Of a stretch of DNA of 64,000 nucleotides, positions 7,886-18,497 are shown in pieces. The notes below the pieces were generated by a model that did no database searches, was not told the DNA's origin, and saw nothing but the letters and a program-made list of their open reading frames with translations. Positions within the stretch are counted from its first letter, which is position 1. The number at the start of each line of letters is the position of its first letter. The DNA is taken from positions 620,001 through 684,000 of the forward strand of contig CP150549.1 in the NCBI GenBank assembly GCA_049487715.1, read 5' to 3'. The position numbers were made by a program, and so were the translations under genes. The DNA is from Pycnococcus provasolii. Taxonomy: Eukaryota > Chlorophyta > Pseudoscourfieldiophyceae > Pseudoscourfieldiales.

Positions 7886-10800
7886 TTACAAATGTTCAAA
7901 CAGCACGTTCATCGCCTCGAGCACGCACGAGCGTGTCGTCAGCGCGCGACCACGACGCACAGGCGCATCGTGATCGCGCGATACCACCACCGCCGTGCCA
8001 ACCGGAGCGTTGCGAGGCATGCCCGCGATGTCCAAGGCAACGCTCCACTCCAGCGCGAGCTGCGACTGCACCTCGCCTCGAAGCTCGTTCGTGAAGCGAT
8101 CTTTCTGCTTCCCACGCTCCGCAGCCGCCGAAGTCACAAGCTCGCGGCGCGCACGGAGAACGAGGTTTACCCAGCACGACCCGCCTGGCGGCAGCTCGCC
8201 CGCCGCGCCCGCGACTTCGACCGCGTGCGCCGCGATTCGATTCGTCACCTGAGCTTCCGCGGAAACCTCGATCGTCTCCTCTTCCTCTTGCTGCTGCTCG
8301 TGATGGTGCCCTGCTTTCGTTTCCACCGTGAGCCTGGCATGTGACACCTCTATGCCTGGTACCACTGAAATGCGAAGTGCGCCCTCGCTGCGTCTTCCGA
8401 TGCGCGCCGTACTTGGCTCAAGCCAACCGACGTAATCCAATGCGAAGCCGACGTCGCGTGGCTCCCCACGGCTCTGCCCCGCGACGATCGTCGCGCTACA
8501 CGTTAGCTCACCTCCAGGTCGCAGTGGCAGTTTGTCATGCCAATTCGATGAAATGTCCGACTCGAGGGAAACCGAAATCTCGTCAAGCATTGCCGGATTG
8601 GACGTTTCGAGCACGCTCAACGACACGTATGCCACGTCGCGCTGTCGCACCGGCGATGCGTTGATCGCGCGGACAGTAGCCGCCACCTCCTCACCCTCGA
8701 AAAGCACGTACGCGGGAAGAGGACCATCCCCCGGCGGAGGAGGTAGCACCCTCGGCGCACCCGCAAGGTCAATGCCAACGCGCAGCAGCGGAAGCTCGGG
8801 GAACGTGACAACCGCATGGCTTTCGAACGCGGGGATCGGAGCAGTAGGTATTTCAGTCGACACCGTAGCGCCCTTGCGAGGAGCCGGCGGGGGAACGTGG
8901 CGACGTTTCCATGCTCCCAACGCAATGGCTTTGTTGCGCCGACTGGGCTCGAGTGGCACGCGCCAGCTTGCACCCGAAGGCAAACTTACTACCAGGCCAC
9001 GTACGGCGAAGCATGCAGCGGGCACGTTCGACGGAGCGGTTGGCGAGGGCTCGTCGCCCAACCACCGGCGACGTGGCACGCCGCGCAGTGTCAGCCGCAT
9101 GGCCTTCGCATCAGCCCGCAGGGCGGCGTCTGGCGGCAACGAGGGGATCGGGTCGAAGTACGTGTACCAGCCTGACTCGGTGCTGTCCTCCGATAAAGAT
9201 GTCGCCGCCGCCGAGTCAACAGCTTCCACCCATAGCGAGATGGAGGATAGAGGCAGGGCGACGAGGCACTCGTTCACCACTTCAACCTCGACCGCGACAA
9301 TCTCGTCGAGCAGCCAGTACGCGCCCGCAACAACGCTCGCGTGGCCATCCGCGTCGAGAGCCACACGCGGGCTTGACTTGCCAGGGCTGGTTGTCAGGGA
9401 AGCGGCAAAGGCGGCGGCGAGCAGACTTGCGGTGGGATTGTTGTCCTCACCTGAGGACGCCTTGCGCCTTCGGTCCACCAAAAACGCGGATCCGTCGGAT
9501 TTAGGCACGGAACCTTCGCCCATTTCCTCTCCACGTCGCTTGCGCTCCTTCGCGCACGCCGTGGCGGCGCGCTGGAAGCTCGCTGGGTTCACTGGGCTAA
9601 CTGTCACACCCCGAGATGCACCTACCGCCACGAAGCGTACGTGAGGTGGACCGAAGCCATCAAGGAGCTCCGGCGCCGCGCCGTCGTCGCCAATCGCGCC
9701 GAGCGCCTCAACAGCCTCGCGTTGCACGTTGGCGGGAACACGCGTTGCATGGAATCGTAGGAGCTGGAGAGCGCACCGCGCCGCCTCTGTCCATTCGCCG
9801 GCGTTTCTCGTGATGGACAGCATCGACGCCAGCGCCGCCGCCTCGGCGCTGGGCCATAGCGGAGCGCGAGCAGCCGACCCGTGCCGAGGCGGCGACGGAG
9901 ACTTCTGCAGGTTGTCCAGCGCACTCCTCAGCGCGTGCGCAGCAGTGCGTGGCGCGGTGCGCAGGAGGGAACTCCCGCCGGTGGCAGCTGCTGAGAGGTG
10001 AACGGCCTGTCGCTCAGGCCGTGACGCGGCGAGACAAAGACTGGCAAGGATAGTTCGCGCCTGCACGCGATCCATTTCCGAGCCGAGCGCATCCACAGAT
10101 TGTTCGCATCGCGCCACCGCTAAGCTTAGCTCAGCTCTCTGCCTTTCGCGCTCCGCGGCACGCGCTGTGGCAGAGCTGCCCGCGCCTAGCTCTGCTCGCA
10201 CCGGAGGGCATCCCGCAAGGTAGAGGCCATGCCGCAGCTCCGCCTCAAGCCAGGGCACGCGCGCCGACGAGCACCTTGCCGCATGCGCGCCTAGAAGAGT
10301 CGCCGCCTCGCGCAGCATGCCGGAAATCTCCACGCGCGCCTGCTTGATTGCGTCAGCCTCCGCCTCTGTCGTCACAACGAGTTGGTCAACTTGCTCCAAA
10401 ACACCGTCCGAAGCTGCTGCCCATCGAGCGGGTGTACCGTGCACACCGGGCATGCGCGCGGCGAGCGCGACTGTGCCACCGTCAGCATCATCCTCGCTAT
10501 CATCAATCGCGACTCCAAGGTGGTGCGCCAGAAGGATGGCACATGCCCGACCTTCCAGAGCAGCAGCTTGCCAGCACGTGTCGCCAACCTGCCTGCTTAG
10601 CTCCGCACTCGTCTCGTAATGCTCGAGCGCGTCGAGCGGCGACCCAACCATCAGACACACGTCACCAATGCTTTTGCGAAGGCGTCCATGCCGAAGGATG
10701 ATTCGCTCGCGATCGTCGAGTGTGCTGTGTGCGATTTGCGCGGTGGTACTTTGACTTGTGGCGGTCGCGGCGGTGGAGCTGGTGGTGGCGGTGGTGGTGC

Positions 10801-11710
10801 TGGTGGTGGCGGCAGTGGCGGTTGCGGCGGTTGCGGCTGTGGAGGTATTCGTTGCAGTACTGGTGGTGCTGTACATTGGCGCCTTCTGTCTTGTGATGTT
10901 GCTTTCGTTTTCTGAGACGGCCTCAAACGGCTCGTCGTAAGTCGTCGCCGCCGGAGCCGGCGCTGCAGCCGCGGCTGTTGTGGCAACGTCCAGAAGGTCG
11001 AGAGGCGTGAGCAGGCTGACAACCTCCGGCGTCGCGCTGAGAACCCACGACTCGAGCGCCATGATAGCCTCCGCCGCGAGGTCGCAGAACATGGTGTGCA
11101 CGTGTGCACGCACCTCCGCGATACCGCCGTGCGGGAACACGATGAGGTTCTCGAGTCCTCGCGAACCTCCCACAGCTCGGTCCTCCTCGGCATGTTGCTC
11201 GAGAGGCTCGAAGGCGAACAGCCGCACGCTGAGAGGCGGCAGGTGCTTCGCCGTGGCAACGCGCGCCGCCACCTCGTTCGCAAACGCCGCGTACGCCTGC
11301 TCGAGCGTTCGTCCCGTCGCTGCCCACGACGGACAGTGCAGGATGCCCACAGCCATGCGCGGCGCGTTGGACGCGTGCATCGTCGCGGCGGCGAGGTGTC
11401 TTCTGCTGTTTGACGGCGACGACGACGACGACTGCACGTTCATGTGCCTTATGTGTAGTGATGCGCAGGCACTGGCGTGCCATGGCATGCGAGCGAATGG
11501 TGATTTTCCGTTGCGCGCGCGGTAGAACGGCTGGACGGCGGAGAGCGGCAGTGAAGTGTTTGACGAGACGAGACGTTCGTATAAGGAGGAGGAGGAGGCT
11601 GATGATGCTGAGTCGACGCGCAGCAGGGCGACAGGCAGGTCGGCGAGCGCCTGTATGCTTGACGAAGCAGGCGTGCGCGTGCCACCACTCCAACCACTCC
11701 ACGACTCCAT
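7886..11710 (-). CDS. TRS120: TRAPP II complex subunit TRS120/TRAPPC9
   Basis: Large subunit of the TRAPPII Rab-GEF tether acting at the trans-Golgi. It is one uninterrupted frame of 1,274 residues starting at a good ATG, in the family size range. The best signature is the segment around residues 345-385, RKSIGDVCLMVGSPLDALEH followed by GDTCWQAAALEG, matching the conserved middle block of plant TRS120. The C-terminal third has the repeated beta-sandwich character of the family (for example AINASPVRQRDVAYVSLSV and LRPGGELTCSATI). Low-complexity inserts are notable: a Thr/Ala/Ser tract near residues 280-325, encoded by near-perfect ACN/GCN repeats, and Ser-rich stretches near the N-terminus. 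The divergent neighbour starts 298 bp away. Confidence 0.8.
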   Translation of the reverse strand: MESWSGWSGGTRTPASSSIQALADLPVALLRVDSASSASSSSLYERLVSSNTSLPLSAVQPFYRARNGKSPFARMPWHASACASLHIRHMNVQSSSSSPSNSRRHLAAATMHASNAPRMAVGILHCPSWAATGRTLEQAYAAFANEVAARVATAKHLPPLSVRLFAFEPLEQHAEEDRAVGGSRGLENLIVFPHGGIAEVRAHVHTMFCDLAAEAIMALESWVLSATPEVVSLLTPLDLLDVATTAAAAAPAPAATTYDEPFEAVSENESNITRQKAPMYSTTSTATNTSTAATAATATAATTSTTTATTSSTAATATSQSTTAQIAHSTLDDRERIILRHGRLRKSIGDVCLMVGSPLDALEHYETSAELSRQVGDTCWQAAALEGRACAILLAHHLGVAIDDSEDDADGGTVALAARMPGVHGTPARWAAASDGVLEQVDQLVVTTEAEADAIKQARVEISGMLREAATLLGAHAARCSSARVPWLEAELRHGLYLAGCPPVRAELGAGSSATARAAERERQRAELSLAVARCEQSVDALGSEMDRVQARTILASLCLAASRPERQAVHLSAAATGGSSLLRTAPRTAAHALRSALDNLQKSPSPPRHGSAARAPLWPSAEAAALASMLSITRNAGEWTEAARCALQLLRFHATRVPANVQREAVEALGAIGDDGAAPELLDGFGPPHVRFVAVGASRGVTVSPVNPASFQRAATACAKERKRRGEEMGEGSVPKSDGSAFLVDRRRKASSGEDNNPTASLLAAAFAASLTTSPGKSSPRVALDADGHASVVAGAYWLLDEIVAVEVEVVNECLVALPLSSISLWVEAVDSAAATSLSEDSTESGWYTYFDPIPSLPPDAALRADAKAMRLTLRGVPRRRWLGDEPSPTAPSNVPAACFAVRGLVVSLPSGASWRVPLEPSRRNKAIALGAWKRRHVPPPAPRKGATVSTEIPTAPIPAFESHAVVTFPELPLLRVGIDLAGAPRVLPPPPGDGPLPAYVLFEGEEVAATVRAINASPVRQRDVAYVSLSVLETSNPAMLDEISVSLESDISSNWHDKLPLRPGGELTCSATIVAGQSRGEPRDVGFALDYVGWLEPSTARIGRRSEGALRISVVPGIEVSHARLTVETKAGHHHEQQQEEEETIEVSAEAQVTNRIAAHAVEVAGAAGELPPGGSCWVNLVLRARRELVTSAAAERGKQKDRFTNELRGEVQSQLALEWSVALDIAGMPRNAPVGTAVVVSRDHDAPVRRGRALTTRSCVLEAMNVLFEHL

Positions 11711-12008
11711 TTATTTGATTCTGCGGAGGAGACGGGCGAAGAATGCGAATGAGGAAAACAAGGAAAAAGCCACAGCCGAGGAATCTAGCCCCGAGGAGGC
11801 CCCCAACCCCAACCCAACCCCCAATCAAGATCCGACCATGTCCATGTCCTCCGACCAGTTGTAAATTTATTTTTTTAAAATCCTTCCCCCATTCCATTCC
11901 TTGCACGCAGGTACTGTATTGCATGCAACCTTTGTTGACCAGACTATTAAAAGTCATTTTCCCCCTCCGTTAATCATTCTCCGGCCACGGCAACGGCCAG
12001 GCGACATC

Positions 12009-14891
12009 ATGAAAATGGCTGCTCACTCTCGCTCCATGTTTATGTCACTCACTTTGGTGTCTCACGTTCTTGTTCGTGTCGTGCTCCTTGCACTATTTGC
12101 AGCTTGCACATACGTGGGTGCCCAGCAAACACCCACCAAGCCCAACGTCGAGTACTACACGCTGCCGGACTTTGGAGACCTCGAGGACCCACACGGTGTC
12201 TCAGGATGCGAAATACCCGCGACGTACCCAGGTGGATACGGTTTCGCTTTTGCGGGAAAGGGTTTGCCCAATCCCTTTCCAGAGGGCGACAGCGTTAAGT
12301 CGGTGATGAAGGCGACGCCGTTCGCCACCAGGTTGGACGCTGAAGGCAAGTCTGTGTGGACCAAACATTCAGCACACTTTGGACAGGGTGGGTGGGCGCT
12401 CGGCTGCGTGGCGGCCGAAAACCACCTCTTCGTCGTGGGCTCGATCGTCCCGGCGAGTGCGAGTGTGATCGCTGGCCAGTTTGCGCTCTACAAGATGAAC
12501 CCGCAGACGGGCGCCGTCGTCTGGAGCTTCTACAAGCCGGACACCACGGCCCCCGGGGAGGTGGAGGAGGGCGACGTGGCGCAACCTCTCATGGCTGGCT
12601 TTGAGAGCATCACGCTGGCACCCGACGGCGGCGCCATCGCCTGTGGACAGCAAGGCGCGAACGACATCGAAGGGTACAAGTCAGCGGGTAACCCGGTAAA
12701 CGACGGCTCCACCATACGCGCGTATGTCGCGTACTTCACCAAGGCGATGTTGGCAGCCTCCACGCCACCGACGGCGCCACATTGGATGGTTGAGCTGAAG
12801 AACGGCGGAACGTGCAAGAAGGCGTTGGCTGTTGCAGACGGCAACATCTACGCGGTGACTGGCCCGCAGAATGAAGACGGCATGGCGTTCGTGTACAAGC
12901 TCAGTGCGGCTGGAGCAATTCTCTTCGAGACGAACCTGACGGCACCGCTCGCAGATGCGCACGAGCCGACGGACATCGCCGTCAACGGCAATGTGTTGGC
13001 AGTCAGCGGCCACGGCATCCCGCCATACAACGCGGCCAAGAAAAAGGGCATCGACGGCGCGGTGACGTTTCTCGATGCGACGACCGGCGCCATCAAGAAG
13101 ACGGTTTGGGTGTTCGCCGAGACGAATGCGGTTAACGACAGGGGCCAATTCGCCGGCGTGGATCTGAATCCGCCGAAGGATGTTCTCGTCTACGAAGAAT
13201 GCTGGAGCGTCGTGCCGAGCAAGACGACGACGGGCTTCGTCGTCACGTGCGGTAGTGGTATCGAAGGCTGCGATAAAGTCACGCCCGAATCAACCAAGGC
13301 GATCTGCGACGCTGACCCTCGCAAAGATTGGAGGTCGTACTGCTTTGGCATTGATCCGGAGGGCGTGAAGCTGTGGGAACGAGTTGACAGCGCCTTTGAT
13401 TACCAGCCAGCGGATGCTGGCCATGAAAAGGCGTGGTCGACAGCTTCTGAGTACATCATCAACACCGCAGATAATGGATTTTATCTTGTGCAAGATGAGG
13501 CAATTGGGCTTGGTGCTGTGAAGCTATCGTCGGACGCCCCTACCACGACGACGACTACCACGACGACGACGGCGGCTCCCACGACCACGACGGCGGCTCC
13601 CACGGCGGCTCCCACGACCACGGCGGCTCCCACAACCACGGCGACTCCCAAGATCACGAACACGACGATGCCGGTTCTGGATCCAAACGCGCAGTTATGC
13701 CAGGCCTACCCGACGGCGTGTGAGGCGAAGGATGATGACGGTGAGATTTGCTACTTGGCCTTCACGAACTTTTCGCAAGCGAATGAAGAGAACGACTGGT
13801 CGAATCCAAGTGAGACGTGCAAGCAGTTTGATCGTCCCAAGTGCATCAAGGCGCTCCTTGCGACGGAGTTCACGTTCCCAGTCATCGCCGAATACGCAGA
13901 GTACCCGGGCACGGCAAAAGAGCTCATCACCAACGCAACAGACAAGGCTGGCATGATGTCAATCTTGAAGATGTGCGATGGCGCTGACTTAATTTGCGTT
14001 GCTTACCCCGCGACGTGCGAGGTGAAGGATTCCATGGGAACGCTGTGCGTGTCTCAGTTGATGAACTACGGCAGTTCTCTCGAGCAATCGCGTGAGGATC
14101 CGTCGTGCGAGGGTCTCGAAAAGGGTGGCGTCACGAAGGAGTGCCTGCCGCTCTTGGTGGAGTCAAAGCTCGACTTCAAGACCGTGGATGGTTCGCCCAT
14201 GTTGTCGAAGGATGACGCTGACGGAATGTTGTCTGTGATCAACGCTTGTGCCACGGGCACGCCGCCTCCTGAAACGGGAGACGAAGGAGACGAGGAGCTG
14301 ACGCCAATCGACGCGTCGGTGACGCTGGCGGGCATGACGAAGGACCAGTTTGACGCGGATAAGTTCGCCACCGCGATGGCGAATACGCTGGAAGTCAACA
14401 CAGATGACATTAAGGACGTGAAGCCTGAGGAAGTGGCCTCATCGTCGAAGCGTCGTTCCCTGACTGCGATTGACCTTAAGGTTTCGTTCAAGGTGGCTGT
14501 GAAGGATACGATGGAGGCGACAGAGGCTAGCGAGAAGTTGACCGAGGCTGTCGAGAATGGCTCGCTCGGGACGACACTTGAGGAGGCTGGCATCACAGGC
14601 TTCTCAAGCATCAAGGCGCCCATGGTGGCTGTTGACCAAGCGCCGGCGGAGGCAACACCGACGCCAGCAGCGCCGACGCCGACGACGACCAAGGCACCTA
14701 CGACGACGACGACCAAGGCGCCGACGACGACGACAACTAAGGCACCTGCGACGACCAAGGCACCTGTGACGACCAAGGCGCCGGCGGTAAAGGCGACCAC
14801 GGCTGCGGTGAAAACTTCAGGTGCTCAGCAGTCCGTTGGTGGGCTGGTTGCTGTGAGCTTTGCTGCTGCCATCACTGCGGCGATGCACTAA
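12009..14891 (+). CDS. Secreted/surface Thr-rich protein with propeller-like and duplicated Cys modules
   Basis: Protein of 960 residues with a signal peptide (about residues 15-38, ending CTYVGAQ). Residues 40-500 look like a PQQ-type beta-propeller (blades such as GFESITLAPDGGAIACG and GGTCKKALAVADGNIYAV). A Thr/Ala/Pro-rich mucin-like linker (about 510-560) follows. Next come two tandem copies of a roughly 95-residue Cys module (LCQAYPTACEAKD and ICVAYPATCEVKD), then a SEA-like domain with an SSKRRSLTAIDLKVSF cleavage-like segment. A second TTTKAP tract leads to a hydrophobic tail GGLVAVSFAAAIT, compatible with a GPI anchor. Probably a cell-surface or extracellular-matrix glycoprotein; no enzymatic function is claimed. 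Confidence 0.72.
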   Translation: MKMAAHSRSMFMSLTLVSHVLVRVVLLALFAACTYVGAQQTPTKPNVEYYTLPDFGDLEDPHGVSGCEIPATYPGGYGFAFAGKGLPNPFPEGDSVKSVMKATPFATRLDAEGKSVWTKHSAHFGQGGWALGCVAAENHLFVVGSIVPASASVIAGQFALYKMNPQTGAVVWSFYKPDTTAPGEVEEGDVAQPLMAGFESITLAPDGGAIACGQQGANDIEGYKSAGNPVNDGSTIRAYVAYFTKAMLAASTPPTAPHWMVELKNGGTCKKALAVADGNIYAVTGPQNEDGMAFVYKLSAAGAILFETNLTAPLADAHEPTDIAVNGNVLAVSGHGIPPYNAAKKKGIDGAVTFLDATTGAIKKTVWVFAETNAVNDRGQFAGVDLNPPKDVLVYEECWSVVPSKTTTGFVVTCGSGIEGCDKVTPESTKAICDADPRKDWRSYCFGIDPEGVKLWERVDSAFDYQPADAGHEKAWSTASEYIINTADNGFYLVQDEAIGLGAVKLSSDAPTTTTTTTTTTAAPTTTTAAPTAAPTTTAAPTTTATPKITNTTMPVLDPNAQLCQAYPTACEAKDDDGEICYLAFTNFSQANEENDWSNPSETCKQFDRPKCIKALLATEFTFPVIAEYAEYPGTAKELITNATDKAGMMSILKMCDGADLICVAYPATCEVKDSMGTLCVSQLMNYGSSLEQSREDPSCEGLEKGGVTKECLPLLVESKLDFKTVDGSPMLSKDDADGMLSVINACATGTPPPETGDEGDEELTPIDASVTLAGMTKDQFDADKFATAMANTLEVNTDDIKDVKPEEVASSSKRRSLTAIDLKVSFKVAVKDTMEATEASEKLTEAVENGSLGTTLEEAGITGFSSIKAPMVAVDQAPAEATPTPAAPTPTTTKAPTTTTTKAPTTTTTKAPATTKAPVTTKAPAVKATTAAVKTSGAQQSVGGLVAVSFAAAITAAMH

Positions 14892-15217
14892 GCTCTATAG
14901 GTAGCAGAAAGACGTTAACCTAATGCATTTAGGATGGGAATTAAAACTGGACGTTTTCACAAGTCCAGACATCTCCGACGACGCTTTTACAATTGTTGTT
15001 TTAAACCGATGCGCTAAATTTATTGAAAAATAATTGCCCCGTCCGGAGACCCAAAAAAACGGCTTCTGGATGTTGTCTGGAAGGCCTTTTGGAAGGGGGA
15101 ATCTGACAGTCTGGAAAAAAGTGCCCCGTCAGCCCGGGTGAGAATCTCCTTCCCCCTTCCGCCTTTCGCTTGTCATTTTTCACGTTCACTTCACCCGCCA
15201 TTGATAGTTCTACCGCA
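14892..15217 (+). promoter_or_regulatory. Upstream region of the small heat-shock protein gene
   Basis: The 325 bp between the surface-protein stop and the Hsp20 ATG contain repeated TCTGGA-type blocks (for example around 15063, 15076 and 15112, and inverted near 14962). Some approximate the GAA/TTC blocks of heat-shock elements, but no perfect three-block element is present. Confidence 0.3.
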
Positions 15218-15853
15218 ATGTCTCTGTCCCGCTTCATCCACCAAGGACCGTTCGGCCCGTTCTTCAACCCCGCGACCACCGCGCCGTGGGCGACGTTCGA
15301 CCCGTTCCAGCAACCAGGCACCATGTTCGATCATGACATCATACGCGACATGTTCAGCATGCCCACGCCGCCGCAGCTCACGGCGAGCGAGGAGCAGCAG
15401 AAGAGCGGTGCCTTAGCTGCTCCATCGTCGGCAGAGTATGCTAAACTTTGGCAGCCGCAGTGGCCTGCGCTCCACTTCGAGAACACGGATGACCACCACA
15501 TCATCACAGCACATGTACCCGGATTTACCAGCAAGGGAGACGAATCGAAAAAGGGCGCAGTTCAAGCCCCTGGACAAGGCAATGCTCCCTACGGGACGGT
15601 GAGCATCGACGTCGACAACGGCGTGCTCACGATCACGGCTGATCACAAAAACGAAGAAAAGAAGAAAGATGAGAAGGGCGAATGTAGCGCTAGCACGTCG
15701 TCCTACTACAGGCGTTCGGTGAAGCTGCCTGAAGGAGTGCGATCTGACGATGTGAAAGCGAATCTCAGCCACGGTGTCCTGAAGGTGACCATGCCTCGTG
15801 CGAAAGCGCCAGCGTCGGAGAAATCGAAGAGCGTGACAATCTTGACTTCGTAA
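15218..15853 (+). CDS. Small heat-shock protein, Hsp20/alpha-crystallin family
   Basis: ATP-independent holdase chaperone of 211 residues. An aromatic N-terminal arm (SRFIHQGPFGPFFN) precedes the alpha-crystallin domain at about residues 95-200: HFENTDDHHIITAHVPGF, VSIDVDNGVLTITADH, YYRRSVKLPEGV and the closing GVLKVTMPR, the usual GxLxxxxPK-type strand. A charged loop (KNEEKKKDEKGECSAS) interrupts the domain, as in plant class I/II and algal forms. The C-terminal IxI motif is represented by VTILTS. The frame opens 48 bp earlier only with TTG, so the ATG at 15218 is preferred. A cytosolic location is likely, as no transit peptide is evident. Confidence 0.9.
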   Translation: MSLSRFIHQGPFGPFFNPATTAPWATFDPFQQPGTMFDHDIIRDMFSMPTPPQLTASEEQQKSGALAAPSSAEYAKLWQPQWPALHFENTDDHHIITAHVPGFTSKGDESKKGAVQAPGQGNAPYGTVSIDVDNGVLTITADHKNEEKKKDEKGECSASTSSYYRRSVKLPEGVRSDDVKANLSHGVLKVTMPRAKAPASEKSKSVTILTS

Positions 15854-16224
15854 ACATAGCGTCGTGAGGAGTTTCGCAACAACAAATATGACCAAATCAC
15901 CAAACTCACAACCTGCTAGCTAGAACTGTGGCCTGAAAAGAATGAATCAAAGAAAGAATGAGTTGCGAGCTGCAGCATCAGTTGCGAACACAAAGAAGAC
16001 AAAAGAAATAGAAGAAGACACAGCAGGTAATTTTGTTACGAAATTATGTTCAATGATGGTCAACTGATACTCTTCACAATCACACATACAACACACACAC
16101 ACACATACAGATACATGATGATAATGGTAGTGACAATAATAAAGAGAGCAACCCAGCTCCACTCTTATTACAGACAAAATTTAAAAAGTAAAAGTTGAAA
16201 AAACCCAAACATTAAACTTGATTA
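15854..16224. other. 3' flanking region, no gene seen
   Basis: Convergent intergenic space between Hsp20 and NhaD. AT-rich, with a CA microsatellite at about 16078-16110. Nothing gene-like on either strand. Confidence 0.6.
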
Positions 16225-17961
16225 TCACAGAGGTAGCACGTCAATCACATCCGATGCACCAGCCGCAATCGCTGGTGCGGCACCCAACATCGCTCCACCA
16301 TAATGAACACCAAGATACGTACCAACGCCTGCAAGGTACCCCGCGAGAGCCGGGCCTGAAATCTTCTGGAAGTACCATCCGAAATTAGCCTTCTCCATGC
16401 CCATGAAAGCAACGCCAGCGGCACTGCCGATGATAAGAATCGAGCCTCCGGTACCCGCGCAGTAGGCAATCAGCTGCCAGAGCTCGTCGTCCATCGGGTA
16501 CTGCGTCGTATCGTACATGCCCATAGTCGCCGCGACGAGCGGCACGTTGTCAATCACCGCAGATGCGAGACCAATGACCGTCGCCACAATCTCCTGAGAG
16601 GGGATGTTGTTCTCCAGAACTTCCGCGAGGTCCTTCAGAAGTCCTGCGGTATCGAGGCTGGCAATCGACATGAGAATGCCAAGGAAGAAGAGCACACCCT
16701 GCGTGTCAATGCGACTGAGAGCGTCGGGGACTTTCAGCTGGCTGCGCTCCTCCTCTCCGTAGTGGATGGCATCCGTCAGGAGCCACAGAGATCCAAGACC
16801 AGCGAGCATGCCTAGGTACGGAGGCAGGCCCGTCAGCGACTTGAAGATGGGAACGAATAGAAGGCATCCGACGCCGAAGAAGAAGATGATCTTTCCGCTC
16901 GGGGCGAGCTCCACCTCGTCGTTCGGGTTGTCCTCCTCCAACATAGGACCGTCGGGATTATCCGGGTCGACGAGACATCCCACGTTGCGTTCGCACACTC
17001 CCTGCGCCTCTTCCGCGAACTCTCCCATGATCCACATGGGAACTGCGAGGCTGACGACGGACGGGAGGAAGATGTCGCGCATCGTCGCGAACGTCGAGAG
17101 ATTTCCGTTGATCCACAGCATGGTGGTGGTGACATCGCCGATGGGTGTCCATGCGCCACCCGCGTTGGCGGCGATGACAACGGCGGCACCAAAGTACTTG
17201 CGCCTGTCCGGGTCAGGGATGAGCTTGCGCAGCAGCGACACCATGACGATGGTGGACGTTAGGTTGTCCAGGATGGCACTCATGAAGAAGGTGATGGTTC
17301 CGATGAAGTACAGCAGCTCCTTGTTGGTCTTAGCCTTGATGGACTTCGTGATGAGGTTGAATCCCTGGTGCGCGTCGACAATCTCGACGATGGTCATTGC
17401 ACCCATGAGGAAGAAGAGCACCTCGGACGTCTCGCCAAGCTTCTCCTGCAGCTCGGGGTCCACCTCACCAGGTCCGCTGTGCAGCACGCGAATCGTCCAC
17501 AGTGCCACAGCCATGACAAGTCCCACGCCGCTCTTGTTGAAGGCGAGTTCCTCCTCGAGTATGATTCCGATGTATCCGATGATGAAGACGATGGTAAGCG
17601 ACAGTTCCTGGTGAGCGCCGACCCAGTCGTGGTCGAGGATGCCCAGGCTCATGCTGACAAGCGCTCCGACGCCAATCGCCTTGAAGAGAGTAGCCTTCTC
17701 CTCCTTGTCTTCCTCCTTCTTTTTCAGTTCCTCGTCCGTCTCCGCGGTGACCACCTCCACCTCCGGTTCCACCGCACGCAAAGGTTGTTTGCTGCGAACA
17801 GTGTTCTTCTTCGCCAACGTGGGCAGGCGCGGCAGACGCGGAGTCGCTGCAGCGACTCCACCGTGAACGTTACCGACGTTCGAAAGCGACGCCGACACGC
17901 CCCCGAAACGACCAGCACCACCACCAGCATTGAGCGACGAACCGAAGGACGAAGACTGCAT
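16225..17961 (-). CDS. NHD1: NhaD-type Na+/H+ antiporter, probably plastid envelope
   Basis: Ion transporter of 578 residues related to bacterial NhaD and plant NHD1, which exports Na+ from the chloroplast stroma. Twelve or so hydrophobic helices span from about residue 85 to the end. The diagnostic NhaD block NAGGAWTPIGDVTTTMLWIN lies near residue 265, and a second conserved helix AVIDNVPLVAATMGM near the C-terminal half. The first 70 residues are Ser/Arg-rich without acidic residues, like a chloroplast transit peptide, followed by a charged linker. The frame opens 33 bp earlier at a GTG, so the first ATG (17961) is taken as the start. Confidence 0.92.
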   Translation of the reverse strand: MQSSSFGSSLNAGGGAGRFGGVSASLSNVGNVHGGVAAATPRLPRLPTLAKKNTVRSKQPLRAVEPEVEVVTAETDEELKKKEEDKEEKATLFKAIGVGALVSMSLGILDHDWVGAHQELSLTIVFIIGYIGIILEEELAFNKSGVGLVMAVALWTIRVLHSGPGEVDPELQEKLGETSEVLFFLMGAMTIVEIVDAHQGFNLITKSIKAKTNKELLYFIGTITFFMSAILDNLTSTIVMVSLLRKLIPDPDRRKYFGAAVVIAANAGGAWTPIGDVTTTMLWINGNLSTFATMRDIFLPSVVSLAVPMWIMGEFAEEAQGVCERNVGCLVDPDNPDGPMLEEDNPNDEVELAPSGKIIFFFGVGCLLFVPIFKSLTGLPPYLGMLAGLGSLWLLTDAIHYGEEERSQLKVPDALSRIDTQGVLFFLGILMSIASLDTAGLLKDLAEVLENNIPSQEIVATVIGLASAVIDNVPLVAATMGMYDTTQYPMDDELWQLIAYCAGTGGSILIIGSAAGVAFMGMEKANFGWYFQKISGPALAGYLAGVGTYLGVHYGGAMLGAAPAIAAGASDVIDVLPL

Positions 17962-18352
17962 ACAACAATATTGGCTGCTGCGTGATGAATCCACAGATAA
18001 TGTCTACTTCTGACGATGATGAATCACGCGCGCAGGGATACGAGCACCATTACCACTGGAGCGAGCGAAGGTCGAAGAAGCCATACTGACCAAACCAGTG
18101 CACAGCACAAACAATAAACCTAATATCCGACGTGGAAAATGACACACAAAAACACACAAAGAGAAAAAAAGCTGAAAGCTGAAAGGGGCAGCTTTTTTTT
18201 TGCCGTGTGAGAAAAAGATAAAAATGAGATTTTCCGAGGCACGAGGCCACGAGGGGTGATTTTATTACCGGAAAAAATCATTATCTTCACAGCACAGCCC
18301 CAGGGCGAGATTTCTCCGGCGATTTGCACTCCCATCTCAATCGCATCAGGAC

Positions 18353-18415
18353 CAAGCGTTCAACGGGGGCACCCCATCCCTCCTTGGGCAAGCGTTCAAC
18401 GGGGGCACCCCATCC
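18353..18415. repeat. 27-bp direct repeat, 36-bp period
   Basis: Two identical copies of a 27-bp unit beginning CAAGCGTTCAACGGGGGC at 18353-18379 and 18389-18415, separated by 9 bp. Confidence 0.85.
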
Positions 18416-18497
18416 ATCCGTCCAGTCCCTAGTGGTATTGAGTTTTGGCTGTTGGCTCTTGAGCTTGGGGGAGGTCAGAGGGGATACCTCTTCGTTC

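Noticed and set aside
10758-10940. Val/Ala-rich hydrophobic plus-strand frame
   Set aside because: Arises from the ACN/GCN repeat tract of the TRS120 gene read backwards.
15063-15120. Heat-shock element upstream of Hsp20
   Set aside because: GAA/TTC-like blocks are present but do not form three properly spaced alternating units, so I list the region only as an upstream region.
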